Shown piece by piece: positions 6,817 through 13,417 of a stretch of DNA of 13,417 nt. The stretch is from an uncultured Lachnospiraceae bacterium. Lineage in GTDB: Bacteria > Bacillota > Clostridia > Lachnospirales > Lachnospiraceae. How positions within the stretch are numbered: position 1 is the stretch's first letter; the number at the start of each line of letters is the position of its first letter. The stretch lies in NCBI GenBank assembly GCA_947174985.1, contig CAMWLB010000051.1, positions 1 through 13,417 of the forward strand, given 5' to 3'. Made by a program: the position numbers and the translations under genes. Below the pieces are notes generated by a model. That model was not told the origin of the DNA, searched no databases, and was given only the letters and a program-made list of their open reading frames with translations.

Positions 6817-7836
6817 TCAGGAATCCTTCAGTTCAATGGGAATCTCATATAACACTTCATAACTGTCGTCAATGATCTCACCATAGGGGTCTGTTTCCAT
6901 GTTGCTATGGATCACTTTCAGGGTCAGTTGCGCGCCCACTTCTTCTGGTTTGATGAACCAGTAGCCATATGTGTCATTGTCCCTGTTTGGATAGGCGGTA
7001 TAATCATTGCCCAGCTCATCGGACAGGACGAACTGATAATCATCCCCGTTATGCCCGATGGTGCTGCAGTTGATGAAGAGCGTCACATAAAGGGCGGATT
7101 CTTCAATCCGCTCCAGTGAGATCCTGTGCTCCCCGAATGAATAAGTTTTGCCGATGTTCCAGCTCCTGTCCGTAAAGCAGGATGTGGGGGTAAAGGTGCT
7201 GGTAAAGCCTTCGCCGCCCTGTTCATAGAGCAGCCTGACAGTCAGTTCCTTTCCTATCAGGTCCCAGCCCTCTACGCCGTTTAAGTCAATGCAGTATAGG
7301 TAGGTCGCTTTCGTTTCTTCCACTGTATCGTCATTATAACCCTCTACATAGAGTCCTTCCATGTATTCTGACTGGCAGAGCACTGTATTCCCTTCTGTAA
7401 TGTAAAAAAACCATGGCAGGAAATAGGTGTGGAAAGAGCCGTCCTTAGCCTCTTCCAGACCGCTCCAGTCAAAGGTGTAGCACAGCAGAATACGGTGGTC
7501 CTCCACCACTGCGTTGTTCAGTGTACCGACTACCCCGTTGCATTCCTGCGTGTCATCTATGCGGACAGCATAGGCGGCTTCAATATCGGCAAAATTCTGC
7601 ATGACGATGCGGTCCGCATTTGCCAGATTGGCAAGGAAATGGCCGATCATCGGGACGGCGGCGACACTGACCGTGCCGATGAGCAATACCATGGCGGCAG
7701 CCAGAGCGACGCTGAAACGCATTCTGGTTCGCTGAGTTTTACGTGTCTTTGTCTGTGCGTCGATATATTCCTGTATGTACTCTTCATCCACACTTCCAAT
7801 GATATTCAGCAGCTGTTCGTTCATTTTTCCACTCAT
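6817..7836 (-). CDS. DUF4179-type membrane protein, probable anti-sigma factor
   Basis: This 339-residue protein has one membrane helix. A cytosolic N-terminus of about 40 residues (MNEQLLNIIGSVDEEYIQEYIDAQTKTRK) precedes the helix at about 41-62 (FSVALAAAMVLLIGTVSVAA). A large extracytoplasmic part of about 275 residues, rich in beta-strand-like sequence, follows. This is the plan of DUF4179 proteins, which sit next to sigma factors in Clostridia and Bacilli and are thought to hold them at the membrane. Its ATG overlaps the sigma factor stop (ATGA at 7833-7836), so the two are translationally coupled. No classical zinc anti-sigma motif is visible. The outer domain would be the sensing part. 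The role is inferred from architecture and gene order, and the exact domain family would need a profile search. Confidence 0.85.
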   Translation of the reverse strand: MSGKMNEQLLNIIGSVDEEYIQEYIDAQTKTRKTQRTRMRFSVALAAAMVLLIGTVSVAAVPMIGHFLANLANADRIVMQNFADIEAAYAVRIDDTQECNGVVGTLNNAVVEDHRILLCYTFDWSGLEEAKDGSFHTYFLPWFFYITEGNTVLCQSEYMEGLYVEGYNDDTVEETKATYLYCIDLNGVEGWDLIGKELTVRLLYEQGGEGFTSTFTPTSCFTDRSWNIGKTYSFGEHRISLERIEESALYVTLFINCSTIGHNGDDYQFVLSDELGNDYTAYPNRDNDTYGYWFIKPEEVGAQLTLKVIHSNMETDPYGEIIDDSYEVLYEIPIELKDS

Positions 7837-8387
7837 ATGAAAATTCCCCTTTCCGTCAGATGGTTTTTCAGTTTATTCCGCATTTTGGAGAGGCGGATAT
7901 TTATAGTGTTTTTTGTCACCCGGTTGCTTTTTGCCAGTGATTCTATGGATTCAAGAGCAAAGTAGCGGCCCATGAAGAGGATTCGGTCTTCGGCGGACAG
8001 TCCGGCGAGGAAACCGTTTATGGCCTGCCGCAGTTCGTCGGCATCTTCATTAAATGTGGCACCTCCGGAAATGCAGTCCTCCAGCTCATCCAGAGCGACC
8101 AGGTAGGCGCCTCCGCCCCGTTTTTTGGCCGTCAGGCGTCGGAGGCGGTCTATGGATCGCCTCCTGGTCAGCATAACGGCATAGGAAGCAATCGATGCGG
8201 GACGTTTGGGGGGAACGGTATTCCAGATGTCCAACAGGGTATCATTGACGCATTCCTCGGCATCCTGCGTCGTGGGAAGGATTCGCCCTGCGAAATTTTT
8301 CAGCAGTCTGCCATACCGGCGTATGATCTCATCCAGAGCGGATTCCCTGCGCTGCCAGAGCAAAGCAATGATTTCGGTATCTTCCAT
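7833..8387 (-). CDS. Sigma-70 family RNA polymerase sigma factor
   Basis: This 184-residue ECF-like sigma factor has regions 2 and 4 only. Region 2 lies at about 18-86, with TTQDAEECVNDTLLDIWNTVPPKRP and MLTRRRSIDRLRR. Region 4 lies at about 118-176, with GLSAEDRILFMGRYFALESIESLAKSN and the helix-turn-helix VTKNTINIRLSKMRNKLKNHL. The EECVND...WNTxPPxRP pattern marks the Clostridia subgroup that pairs with DUF4179-type proteins, and such a partner overlaps its stop codon. AAGGAG lies 6 nt before the ATG. The gene follows the solute-binding lipoprotein gene after 37 nt on the same strand, so lipoprotein, sigma factor and presumed anti-sigma factor are one operon. The truncated sigma gene at 11087 belongs to the same subgroup. 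Confidence 0.92.
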   Translation of the reverse strand: MEDTEIIALLWQRRESALDEIIRRYGRLLKNFAGRILPTTQDAEECVNDTLLDIWNTVPPKRPASIASYAVMLTRRRSIDRLRRLTAKKRGGGAYLVALDELEDCISGGATFNEDADELRQAINGFLAGLSAEDRILFMGRYFALESIESLAKSNRVTKNTINIRLSKMRNKLKNHLTERGIFI

Positions 8388-8424
8388 AAGCTGCTCCTTT
8401 CATTCTTCTTTCACAAGTATATCA

Positions 8425-10770
8425 TTATTTCATGGTCTCATCCAGATAAAGCTGCACCCTGTTCTGGATGACCTTTGCAGTTTCCTCCGCTGTTTTGGCT
8501 CCGGCGAAGAAAGCTCCGGTTTCTTCGCTCACGATGTCCATGATTTCTTCGTTCTCATAATAGCGGTGGTTTACCGAAAGGAGGAATGTCACCAGTTTTT
8601 TAAGCTGCTCCTCCGTCACAGGTTCCGGAGAGGCGGATTCATTGTCGGTAGAATAGCTCTGGGACTCGCTGAGGGCTGATCTGGAATTTTCGAGTAAAAC
8701 TTTTTTCTGTACCGGAAGTCCCCGGTGGAGGCCGGACTGATAGTCATCCATCAGATAATACCGCAGGAATTCCCATGCCCCCTCAATATGGTCGGAATGG
8801 GCGGAAATGGCATAGGCTTCCTCCGCTCTGATATAAGAGCCGGAACCGTCTTCCATGGGAAAGCCGATATAGGAAACTTCCTCTCCAAAGATGCCGTTTA
8901 CATAGTAATCGATGCCCTCAAAGCTGCTGATGGGCATGCCGGCGAGAAGCGTCCTGCCATCCCGGAACTGTGCTTCGTAGTTCCTCCAATAATCTTCTCC
9001 GTAAGAATCTGCATCCAGAGCTTCGGGGAGGGATCTGGCATATTCTAAGAGTTCAAGGAAATTCCGAGATTGGAAGTTGCATTTACCCGCGCCGGTGTCA
9101 ATAAAACTGCCGCCGCAATATGCCATCATGATCTGAAGGAAGGAGGAGCGGTTGGCCTCCGGGATCAGGTTTGTCCCTTCCGGCAGGGTTTCCAGCAGAT
9201 GTACTGCATCGGTGAAAGTCCATGATGTCCTGTCCCCCACGACAGAGGATGCTCCTATCATGGTGTCCACACGGAAACTGGGAATAACGTAATACAGTTT
9301 CCCATCCATGGAATAGGCTTCAAACACGTTCTGCAGGAAATCGGTTTGGGAAAGTTCCGAATCCTTTTCGATAAGTTCCCCGATATCCGCCAGAAGTCCC
9401 TGTGCGGCATAGGTTTCCACAGGCAGACCGTCAGTGACCAGTATGTCAGGCACATTGCCCGAAAAGACGCTGCTTGTCATCTCTGTGATACCCGCCGCAA
9501 GTTCATCTTCGGAATCATATTCTTCCACATTCTGCACTATGATGCGGTATTGGTCACTGCTGCGGTTGAACTCCACTACCCGCTGCATGACGTCATCGCT
9601 TATATAGCAGCCTGCCAGCAGAAGCACGGACCTGTCGGGTACGTCCGCCGGATCCACGTAGGTAAAGATTCCCATGCTGGCCTCGCTGTTGTAACTCTCA
9701 TAGAACAGACCTGCGAAGGAGGTGTCATTCAGGCTGATCAGCGCGTCAAAGCTGCTGACGTTTAAGTCTGAATTGATGAAGTCCATGACCTTTGTGCCTT
9801 CTGGGGTCTGCGAAGAAGAGTGAGGGCTTGCCGTATCATCCGGGGCATAGGAGAAGATGCCAGTGCGATTGCTGTACAGCAGGTCAGAGCCGGGGCCTGC
9901 GGCCAGGCTTCCGTATCCGTCCCAGCCGGAGGAAGGCATCTGGCTGGATTCTCCCATTGTGTCCGCAGCAGGATCATAGGATACAAGGTATTGTTCCTCC
10001 CAGTCGTCTTCCCCGTAACAGACAAGCAGAAGAGTGCCGTCCGTCCGGTGCACGACAGCAGCGCTGGTGCTGAATATTTGAAGGGTTTCGTCGGATAGTT
10101 GTCTGGAGCCGGAAGTCTTTCCCCGTGCATCCACTGATATCTGCCATGCATGTTCTCCCGTCAGTGTCAGGCTTGCCGTGCCGTCCTCCGTCACGGATAT
10201 GGCGTTTACGGAAAGAGATTCGTCACCGGAACCGCAGTCCTCCAGTTCCGTCTCCCACAGCAGACGGCCTTCCGTGGTCCAGCAGCACAGATAGTGCATG
10301 GATACGGCATCCTCCTCCGGATTCAGAGGCTCTCTGTAATAATATCGAATGGCGTAAATTCTGCCGTCGGCCCCGAAGGTGTAGTTTTCATAATAGGAAT
10401 ATTCCGAAGCGTCGGAGCCGTCTTCCTCAGCAGGGTTCCATGGAACTGTTTCAAGGGGGACAACGGCCGCGCCGGAGCCATCGTCAACCATGGACAGGAT
10501 ACGAACGTCATTGTCGTTGTAGTGTTCCCAGTCTGTTACTTTCATCAGCAGGAAAATCTTCCCGTCTCTGTAGCCGGAGGCGCAGACTTCATATTCGTCC
10601 CCTCCGAAATCTGGCATTGCGATTTCCTGAAACTGATAGACATGCTCCTTTGCCAGAGCATCGTTTTCTTTTTCGCTTTCTGTAGCACTTCTGCCGCAGG
10701 CACATAAACTCAACGCCACAGAGAGGAGCAGGCTAAAGCCTGTCAACTGCTTGCTTTTTTTTCTTTTCAT
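8425..10770 (-). CDS. Large lipoprotein with C-terminal extracellular solute-binding domain
   Basis: This is a 781-residue surface lipoprotein. A signal peptide (MKRKKSKQLTGFSLLLSVALS) ends in the lipobox LCAC, with Cys25 as the lipid-modified residue. Residues about 40-370 contain repeated turns of the type DGKIFLL, DGRIYAI and DGTLLLV, each followed by strands, which suggests a beta-propeller. Residues about 376-781 resemble family 1 solute-binding proteins: VVEFNRSSDQYRIIV, VPDILVTDG, MDGKLYYVIPSF, SFLQIMMAYCGGSFID and GAWEFLRYYL. Ordinary solute-binding proteins are about 400-450 residues, so this is a two-module form. No permease or ATPase is nearby; a sigma factor and a DUF4179 protein follow instead, which suggests sensing rather than uptake. 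The ATG at 10770 is chosen because GGAGG lies 6 nt upstream and the signal peptide begins there. Confidence 0.88.
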   Translation of the reverse strand: MKRKKSKQLTGFSLLLSVALSLCACGRSATESEKENDALAKEHVYQFQEIAMPDFGGDEYEVCASGYRDGKIFLLMKVTDWEHYNDNDVRILSMVDDGSGAAVVPLETVPWNPAEEDGSDASEYSYYENYTFGADGRIYAIRYYYREPLNPEEDAVSMHYLCCWTTEGRLLWETELEDCGSGDESLSVNAISVTEDGTASLTLTGEHAWQISVDARGKTSGSRQLSDETLQIFSTSAAVVHRTDGTLLLVCYGEDDWEEQYLVSYDPAADTMGESSQMPSSGWDGYGSLAAGPGSDLLYSNRTGIFSYAPDDTASPHSSSQTPEGTKVMDFINSDLNVSSFDALISLNDTSFAGLFYESYNSEASMGIFTYVDPADVPDRSVLLLAGCYISDDVMQRVVEFNRSSDQYRIIVQNVEEYDSEDELAAGITEMTSSVFSGNVPDILVTDGLPVETYAAQGLLADIGELIEKDSELSQTDFLQNVFEAYSMDGKLYYVIPSFRVDTMIGASSVVGDRTSWTFTDAVHLLETLPEGTNLIPEANRSSFLQIMMAYCGGSFIDTGAGKCNFQSRNFLELLEYARSLPEALDADSYGEDYWRNYEAQFRDGRTLLAGMPISSFEGIDYYVNGIFGEEVSYIGFPMEDGSGSYIRAEEAYAISAHSDHIEGAWEFLRYYLMDDYQSGLHRGLPVQKKVLLENSRSALSESQSYSTDNESASPEPVTEEQLKKLVTFLLSVNHRYYENEEIMDIVSEETGAFFAGAKTAEETAKVIQNRVQLYLDETMK

Positions 10771-10849
10771 AGGAATCCTCCATTCTTTTTGTAGCAGCAT
10801 AATCTGCATTCTATCTCTTAAATCGCAGAAAGAGGAAAAAACTTTCAGG

Positions 10850-10886
10850 TTTGCACATTATTTATGTTTTTATTTTTAGGTGCAAA
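10850..10886. repeat. Inverted repeat TTTGCAC/GTGCAAA enclosing the lipoprotein promoter
   Basis: TTTGCAC (10850-10856) and GTGCAAA (10880-10886) are perfect 7-bp inverted copies separated by 23 nt. One arm overlaps the -35 element of the minus-strand promoter and the other adjoins its -10. This placement suits an operator for a dimeric regulator or a binding site for two dimers, but a chance match cannot be excluded. Confidence 0.35.
10857..10885 (-). promoter_or_regulatory. Candidate SigA-type promoter of the lipoprotein/sigma/DUF4179 operon
   Basis: On the minus strand, TTGCAC (10880-10885; 4 of 6 consensus) and AATAAT (10857-10862; 5 of 6) are exactly 17 nt apart in an A+T-rich setting, about 87 nt before the lipoprotein start. 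This would give basal transcription independent of the operon's own sigma factor. Confidence 0.55.
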
Positions 10887-11086
10887 AAACAAATAGGAAT
10901 ACACTTTAGATACCACCCCGGTCTTTTGTCCGTTCTCAGGGAAAAATCTGAACATCGGGAATTACAATATCTTGGGCGGTAAAACATGTATAATAAACCA
11001 GAAGACAAAATAAAAAATTTTTGTTTTCTGTAGTTTTTGCTCTTAGATCCATAGTAAATGTATAGAGGGCAGAAGGGAGGTTGCAA

Positions 11087-11629
11087 ATGGATGACAAAGC
11101 GATTATTGAATTGTTTTTCGCCCGGTCAGAAGGGGTGATTAAAGAACTGGATTTGAAATATGGAAAGCTGTGCCACAAAATATCCTCTAATATTCTGCAT
11201 AATCAGCAGGATGCAGAAGAATGTGTCAATGACGCCTATCTGGGCATATGGAACACAATCCCGCCAGAGCGGCCTAATCCTCTGCTGGCATTCCTGTGTA
11301 AAATTGTCCGTAACCTTTCAGTACAGGGATCAGTGCCCTGGAATTCGCAAGGCTTTTGTATTCCTCCGGGGAATCGTTTTTTTCCCTGGCACGATATCAG
11401 GGTGGGCTTTGAGGAAGTCCCGGTTATAAAAGGAAATGTCGCGCACAATGCCGAGGCCGTTGGTGAGGATGCATGGAGCCGTAAGCAGCCTTATAGCGCC
11501 CCTGTCGGCGTGACTTGCCGATACCAGTGTGGACTTGCCGCAAGCCCCCTCATTTCAACCATAACAGAGCGAATTCCCGCGAATCCGACACCACTCCCCA
11601 CCATTCCCCGTTCCCGGCGGAAAATGTAA
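11087..11629 (+). pseudogene. Truncated sigma factor gene fused to unrelated sequence
   Basis: The first 78 codons (to about 11320) are a normal start of an ECF-like sigma factor of the same subgroup as the one at 7833-8387. They contain IIELFFARSEGVIKELDLKYG, then QDAEECVNDAYLGIWNTIPPERP and FLCKIVRNLS. QDAEECVND is identical in both proteins. Just where family members continue with the end of region 2, the protein changes character. The remaining ~100 codons, rich in Pro, Ser and Arg, match no sigma region, and region 4 is absent. The frame happens to stay open until TAA at 11627-11629. GGGAGG lies 6 nt before the ATG, so an N-terminal fragment could still be made. A deletion or insertion with its junction at about 11318-11323 is the simplest explanation. 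Without region 4 it cannot act as a normal sigma factor. No anti-sigma partner is present. Confidence 0.75.
11321..11629. other. Foreign segment of unknown origin behind the sigma truncation
   Basis: This segment of about 310 bases is not sigma coding and has no recognised gene. On the minus strand one frame is open from 11554 to a stop at 11330-11332 without a start codon. It contains a P-loop-like GACGKSTL near its beginning and FYNRDFLKAHPD further on. A neighbouring minus-strand frame continues in a protein-like way (EEYKSLANSRALIPVL). It may therefore be a decayed gene fragment with frameshifts, in reverse orientation to the sigma gene. The family is not identified. Confidence 0.3.
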
Positions 11630-11650
11630 AATAAATGCGACGCATATCAG

Positions 11651-11680
11651 TTGAAGTTGCAAACACTATCACATTATAAT
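11651..11680 (+). promoter_or_regulatory. Promoter of the spo0A-like gene, with palindrome over the -10
   Basis: TTGAAG (11651-11656) and a perfect TATAAT (11675-11680) are 18 nt apart, 59 nt upstream of the start codon. The -10 lies inside the 14-bp perfect palindrome CACATTATAATGTG (11670-11683), a plausible operator. No clear sigma-H elements or Spo0A boxes are seen here, unlike the promoter of classical spo0A genes. Confidence 0.6.
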
Positions 11681-11739
11681 GTGTACGATAGAGTTTTGTA
11701 AAAAAAGCGAGTTTTGAACCAAAAAAAGGAGGTTTTTTC

Positions 11740-12255
11740 ATGGAGCAGCTTAATGTTTTGACTACAAAAGATAATGAAAAGCTGTATAAAATAATCGGAC
11801 AGTTGATGAGTACCGACAAAGAATTCCAGATTATGATTACAGTACCCTCCGGAAATAAGGAAATGCCGGCAAAATCTGTGGAAACGACGAAAAGAACGGA
11901 AGAAAGGGATTTGGAGCAGGATGTTACCGATATGATACATGAGATTGGCGTGCCGGCGCATATTAAAGGATACCAGTATCTCAGGGAGGCCATTATGATG
12001 GCGGTGGAGGACAATTCCATGCTAAGTTCCATCACCAAGATTTTATATCCGACGATAGCGAAGAAATTTCAGACCACGCCGAGCCGTGTCGAGCGTGCCA
12101 TCCGCCATGCGATTGAGGTGGCGTGGAGCCGCGGCAGAATGGAAACCCTGGATGCCCTATTCGGGTATACCATAAATACCGGAAAAGGCAAGCCCACCAA
12201 TTCCGAGTTTATTGCGCTGATTGCGGACAGAATCCGTCTAAAATACCGAAATTAA
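11740..12255 (+). CDS. Spo0A-like transcription factor lacking most of the receiver domain
   Basis: The C-terminal part (about 58-171) is a complete Spo0A effector domain that binds DNA at 0A boxes. It contains VTDMIHEIGVPAHIKGYQYLREAI, SITKILYPTIAKKF, the recognition region TPSRVERAIRHAIEVAWSRG, and LFGYTINTGKGKPTNSEFIALIADRIRLK. It is nearly identical to full-length Spo0A over the key helices. Spo0A is normally about 260-275 residues; this protein has 171. Residues 1 to about 40 (MEQLNVLTTKDNEKL..IIGQLM..DKEFQI) resemble only the first strand and helix of a Spo0A receiver. The acidic pair is reduced (TTKDN instead of the usual ADDN), and the part with the phosphorylated Asp, the conserved Thr and Lys is absent. 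A 20-residue charged linker joins the two parts. AGGAGG lies 7 nt before the ATG. It may be an unregulated, competing or decaying Spo0A copy. Confidence 0.9.
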   Translation: MEQLNVLTTKDNEKLYKIIGQLMSTDKEFQIMITVPSGNKEMPAKSVETTKRTEERDLEQDVTDMIHEIGVPAHIKGYQYLREAIMMAVEDNSMLSSITKILYPTIAKKFQTTPSRVERAIRHAIEVAWSRGRMETLDALFGYTINTGKGKPTNSEFIALIADRIRLKYRN

Positions 12256-12258
12256 ACC

Positions 12259-12287
12259 TTTTAAATCCTCCTCTTATGATGTATAAT
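12259..12287 (+). promoter_or_regulatory. Candidate promoter of glgA
   Basis: A perfect TATAAT (12282-12287) lies 35 nt before the glgA start. The -35 region at 17 nt spacing (12259-12264, TTTTAA) is weak. glgA could also be reached by transcription from the spo0A-like gene, since no terminator is seen in the 66-nt gap. Confidence 0.4.
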
Positions 12288-12321
12288 AGAAAAAAACAAT
12301 GGTGTTACAGGAGGAATTTCC

Positions 12322-13417
12322 ATGAAGAAGGTATTGTTTGTGGCGTCGGAGGGGGTGCCTTTTATCAAAACAGGCGGGCTTGCGGATGTTGTCGGTTCTC
12401 TGCCCAAATGTCTGGATAAGGAATATTTTGATGTGCGGGTGATGATTCCCCGATACACCTGTATGAAGCATGAGATGCAGGAGAAATTAAGCTATGTCAC
12501 CCATTTTTATATGGATTTCAACTGGCATGAAGAATATGTGGGGATTTTGACAGCGGAGGTTGACGGGGTCAAATATTATTTGATAGACAACGAGCACTAT
12601 TTTGGAGGCTTTAAGCCTTACGGCGACAATGTACTGTTTGAAATAGAAAAATACGCTTATTTTTCCAAGGCGGCGCTTTCCGCCCTGCCCTTAATCGATT
12701 TCCAGCCGGACATCGTACACTGCCACGACTGGCAGACAGGACTGATTCCCGTATACATGAAAGAGCGCTTCAGGGGGAATCCCTTCTTCTGGAACATGAA
12801 GTCCATTATGACCATCCACAACCTGAAATTCCAGGGCAAGTGGGACGTAAAGGCAGTGAAGAACATCACCGGGCTGCCGGATTATTACTTTACGCCCGAC
12901 AAGCTGGAAGCGTACAAGGATGCCAACCTGTTAAAGGGCGGTCTGGTATATGCGGATGCCATCACTACGGTGAGCGATACTTATGCGGAGGAAATTAAGA
13001 CAGAATTTTACGGCGAAGGTCTGAACGGTCTGATGATTGCACGTTCTAACGATTTGCGTGGCATCGTCAACGGCATCGACTACGACGAGTTCAATCCTGC
13101 AACTGACAAATACATAGAGTTCCCTTATGACGCAGTCAATTTCCGCAAGGAAAAGGTAAAGAACAAGCGCGCCCTGCAGAAGCAGTTAAATCTTGCGCAG
13201 GACGACAGAAAGATGATGATTGGCGTTGTGTCAAGGCTGACCGACCAGAAGGGCTTCGATTTGATTGCCTATATCATGGATGAGCTCTGCCAGGATGATA
13301 TACAGCTTGTGGTACTGGGCACGGGCGAGGAACGCTATGAAAATATGTTCCGCCATTTTGACTGGAAATACGCGGATAAGGTTTCGGCAAATATTTACTA
13401 TTCCGAGGACCTTTCCC
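12322..13417 (+). CDS. glgA: Glycogen synthase GlgA (ADP-glucose, GT5), 3' end outside window
   Basis: GlgA transfers glucose from ADP-glucose to the non-reducing end of alpha-1,4-glucan in glycogen synthesis. About 365 of the usual ~475-480 residues are visible. The protein starts MKKVLFVASEGVPFIKTGGLADVVGSLP, with the ADP-glucose binding motif KTGGL at 16-20. PDIVHCHDWQTGLIP (about 129-143) carries the conserved His-Asp-Trp. TIHNLKFQG, ITTVSDTYAEEI and the GIVNGIDYDEFNP block end the N-terminal GT-B half. The second Rossmann half begins with GVVSRLTDQKGFDL. AGGAGG lies 7 nt before the ATG. Other glg genes are not in the window. Many spore formers make glycogen around the start of sporulation, so the position after a spo0A-like gene is suggestive but not proof of co-regulation. 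Confidence 0.97.
   Translation, partial: MKKVLFVASEGVPFIKTGGLADVVGSLPKCLDKEYFDVRVMIPRYTCMKHEMQEKLSYVTHFYMDFNWHEEYVGILTAEVDGVKYYLIDNEHYFGGFKPYGDNVLFEIEKYAYFSKAALSALPLIDFQPDIVHCHDWQTGLIPVYMKERFRGNPFFWNMKSIMTIHNLKFQGKWDVKAVKNITGLPDYYFTPDKLEAYKDANLLKGGLVYADAITTVSDTYAEEIKTEFYGEGLNGLMIARSNDLRGIVNGIDYDEFNPATDKYIEFPYDAVNFRKEKVKNKRALQKQLNLAQDDRKMMIGVVSRLTDQKGFDLIAYIMDELCQDDIQLVVLGTGEERYENMFRHFDWKYADKVSANIYYSEDLS

Larger units (their letters stand above)
10771..11086. other. Divergent intergenic region between the lipoprotein operon and the truncated sigma gene
   Basis: This A+T-rich stretch of 316 bases contains no gene. It holds the minus-strand promoter and inverted repeat described separately. It also holds a TATAAT at 10989-10994 facing the truncated sigma gene, but no -35 match is present at a 16-18 nt distance. 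GGGAGG (11075-11080) is the ribosome binding site of the sigma remnant. Nothing else was recognised. Confidence 0.6.

Noticed and set aside
7429..7965. Plus-strand open frame of 178 codons opposite the DUF4179 and sigma genes
   Set aside because: It crosses the overlap of two well-supported minus-strand genes and has no protein family character.
10125..10707. Two overlapping plus-strand open frames of about 185 codons inside the lipoprotein gene
   Set aside because: Their composition is atypical (many Arg, Pro and Ser, or low-complexity hydrophobic), with no ribosome binding site. The minus-strand frame has a signal peptide and clear domain sequence.
11012..11032. A/T-rich near-palindrome in the intergenic region
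   Set aside because: Pairing is only between A and T runs, so it is expected by composition and has no T-tract terminator geometry for either neighbour.
11550..12038. Long minus-strand open frame opposite the spo0A-like gene
   Set aside because: It is antisense to a strongly conserved Spo0A effector domain and has no ribosome binding site or family resemblance.
1..13417. CRISPR arrays, tRNA or rRNA genes, intact transposases or integrases
   Set aside because: None were seen by reading both strands. No direct repeats with regular spacing, no cloverleaf-like segments and no recombinase motifs were found, though small degraded elements could be missed without a search.

Overview
The window looks like a Lachnospiraceae-type (Clostridia, Firmicutes) chromosome. 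It carries sporulation genes typical of endospore formers (recN end, spoIVB, a spo0A-like gene), strong AGGAGG-type ribosome binding sites, a GT5 glycogen synthase, and sigma factor/DUF4179 protein pairs that are common in gut Clostridia. This placement rests on gene content and remembered family sequences, not on a search.

Layout: (1) 1-2150 holds the 3' end of recN, a terminator hairpin, spoIVB, and a second terminator. (2) 2172-3084 is a minus-strand pair: a DUF2442 protein followed by a protein with a ParB-N-like domain. (3) 3297-6549 is a tight four-gene plus-strand operon: an ECF-like sigma factor, a six-helix membrane protein, an ABC ATPase and an ABC-2 permease. A short gene remnant and a long hairpin follow. 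(4) 10770-6817 is a minus-strand operon: a large lipoprotein with a C-terminal solute-binding domain, a second sigma factor, and a DUF4179-type membrane protein that is probably its anti-sigma factor. (5) Divergent from that operon, 11087-11629 is a third sigma gene, cut off after region 2 and fused to unrelated sequence. (6) 11740-12255 encodes a Spo0A-like protein with the complete DNA-binding domain but most of the receiver domain missing. (7) glgA begins at 12322 and runs off the window.

In many endospore formers recN, spoIVB and spo0A are consecutive. Here spoIVB and the spo0A-like gene are separated by about 9.7 kb of accessory modules, most of them surface sensing or transport units controlled by their own sigma factors. 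The receiver-less Spo0A lacks the region that carries the phosphorylated aspartate, so it cannot answer the phosphorelay in the usual way. It could be a constitutive or competing DNA-binding protein, or a decayed copy. It has its own promoter, with a 14-bp perfect palindrome over the -10 element. The two least familiar systems are the orphan solute-binding lipoprotein/sigma/DUF4179 operon, which has no transporter genes, and the sigma/6TM/ABC operon.
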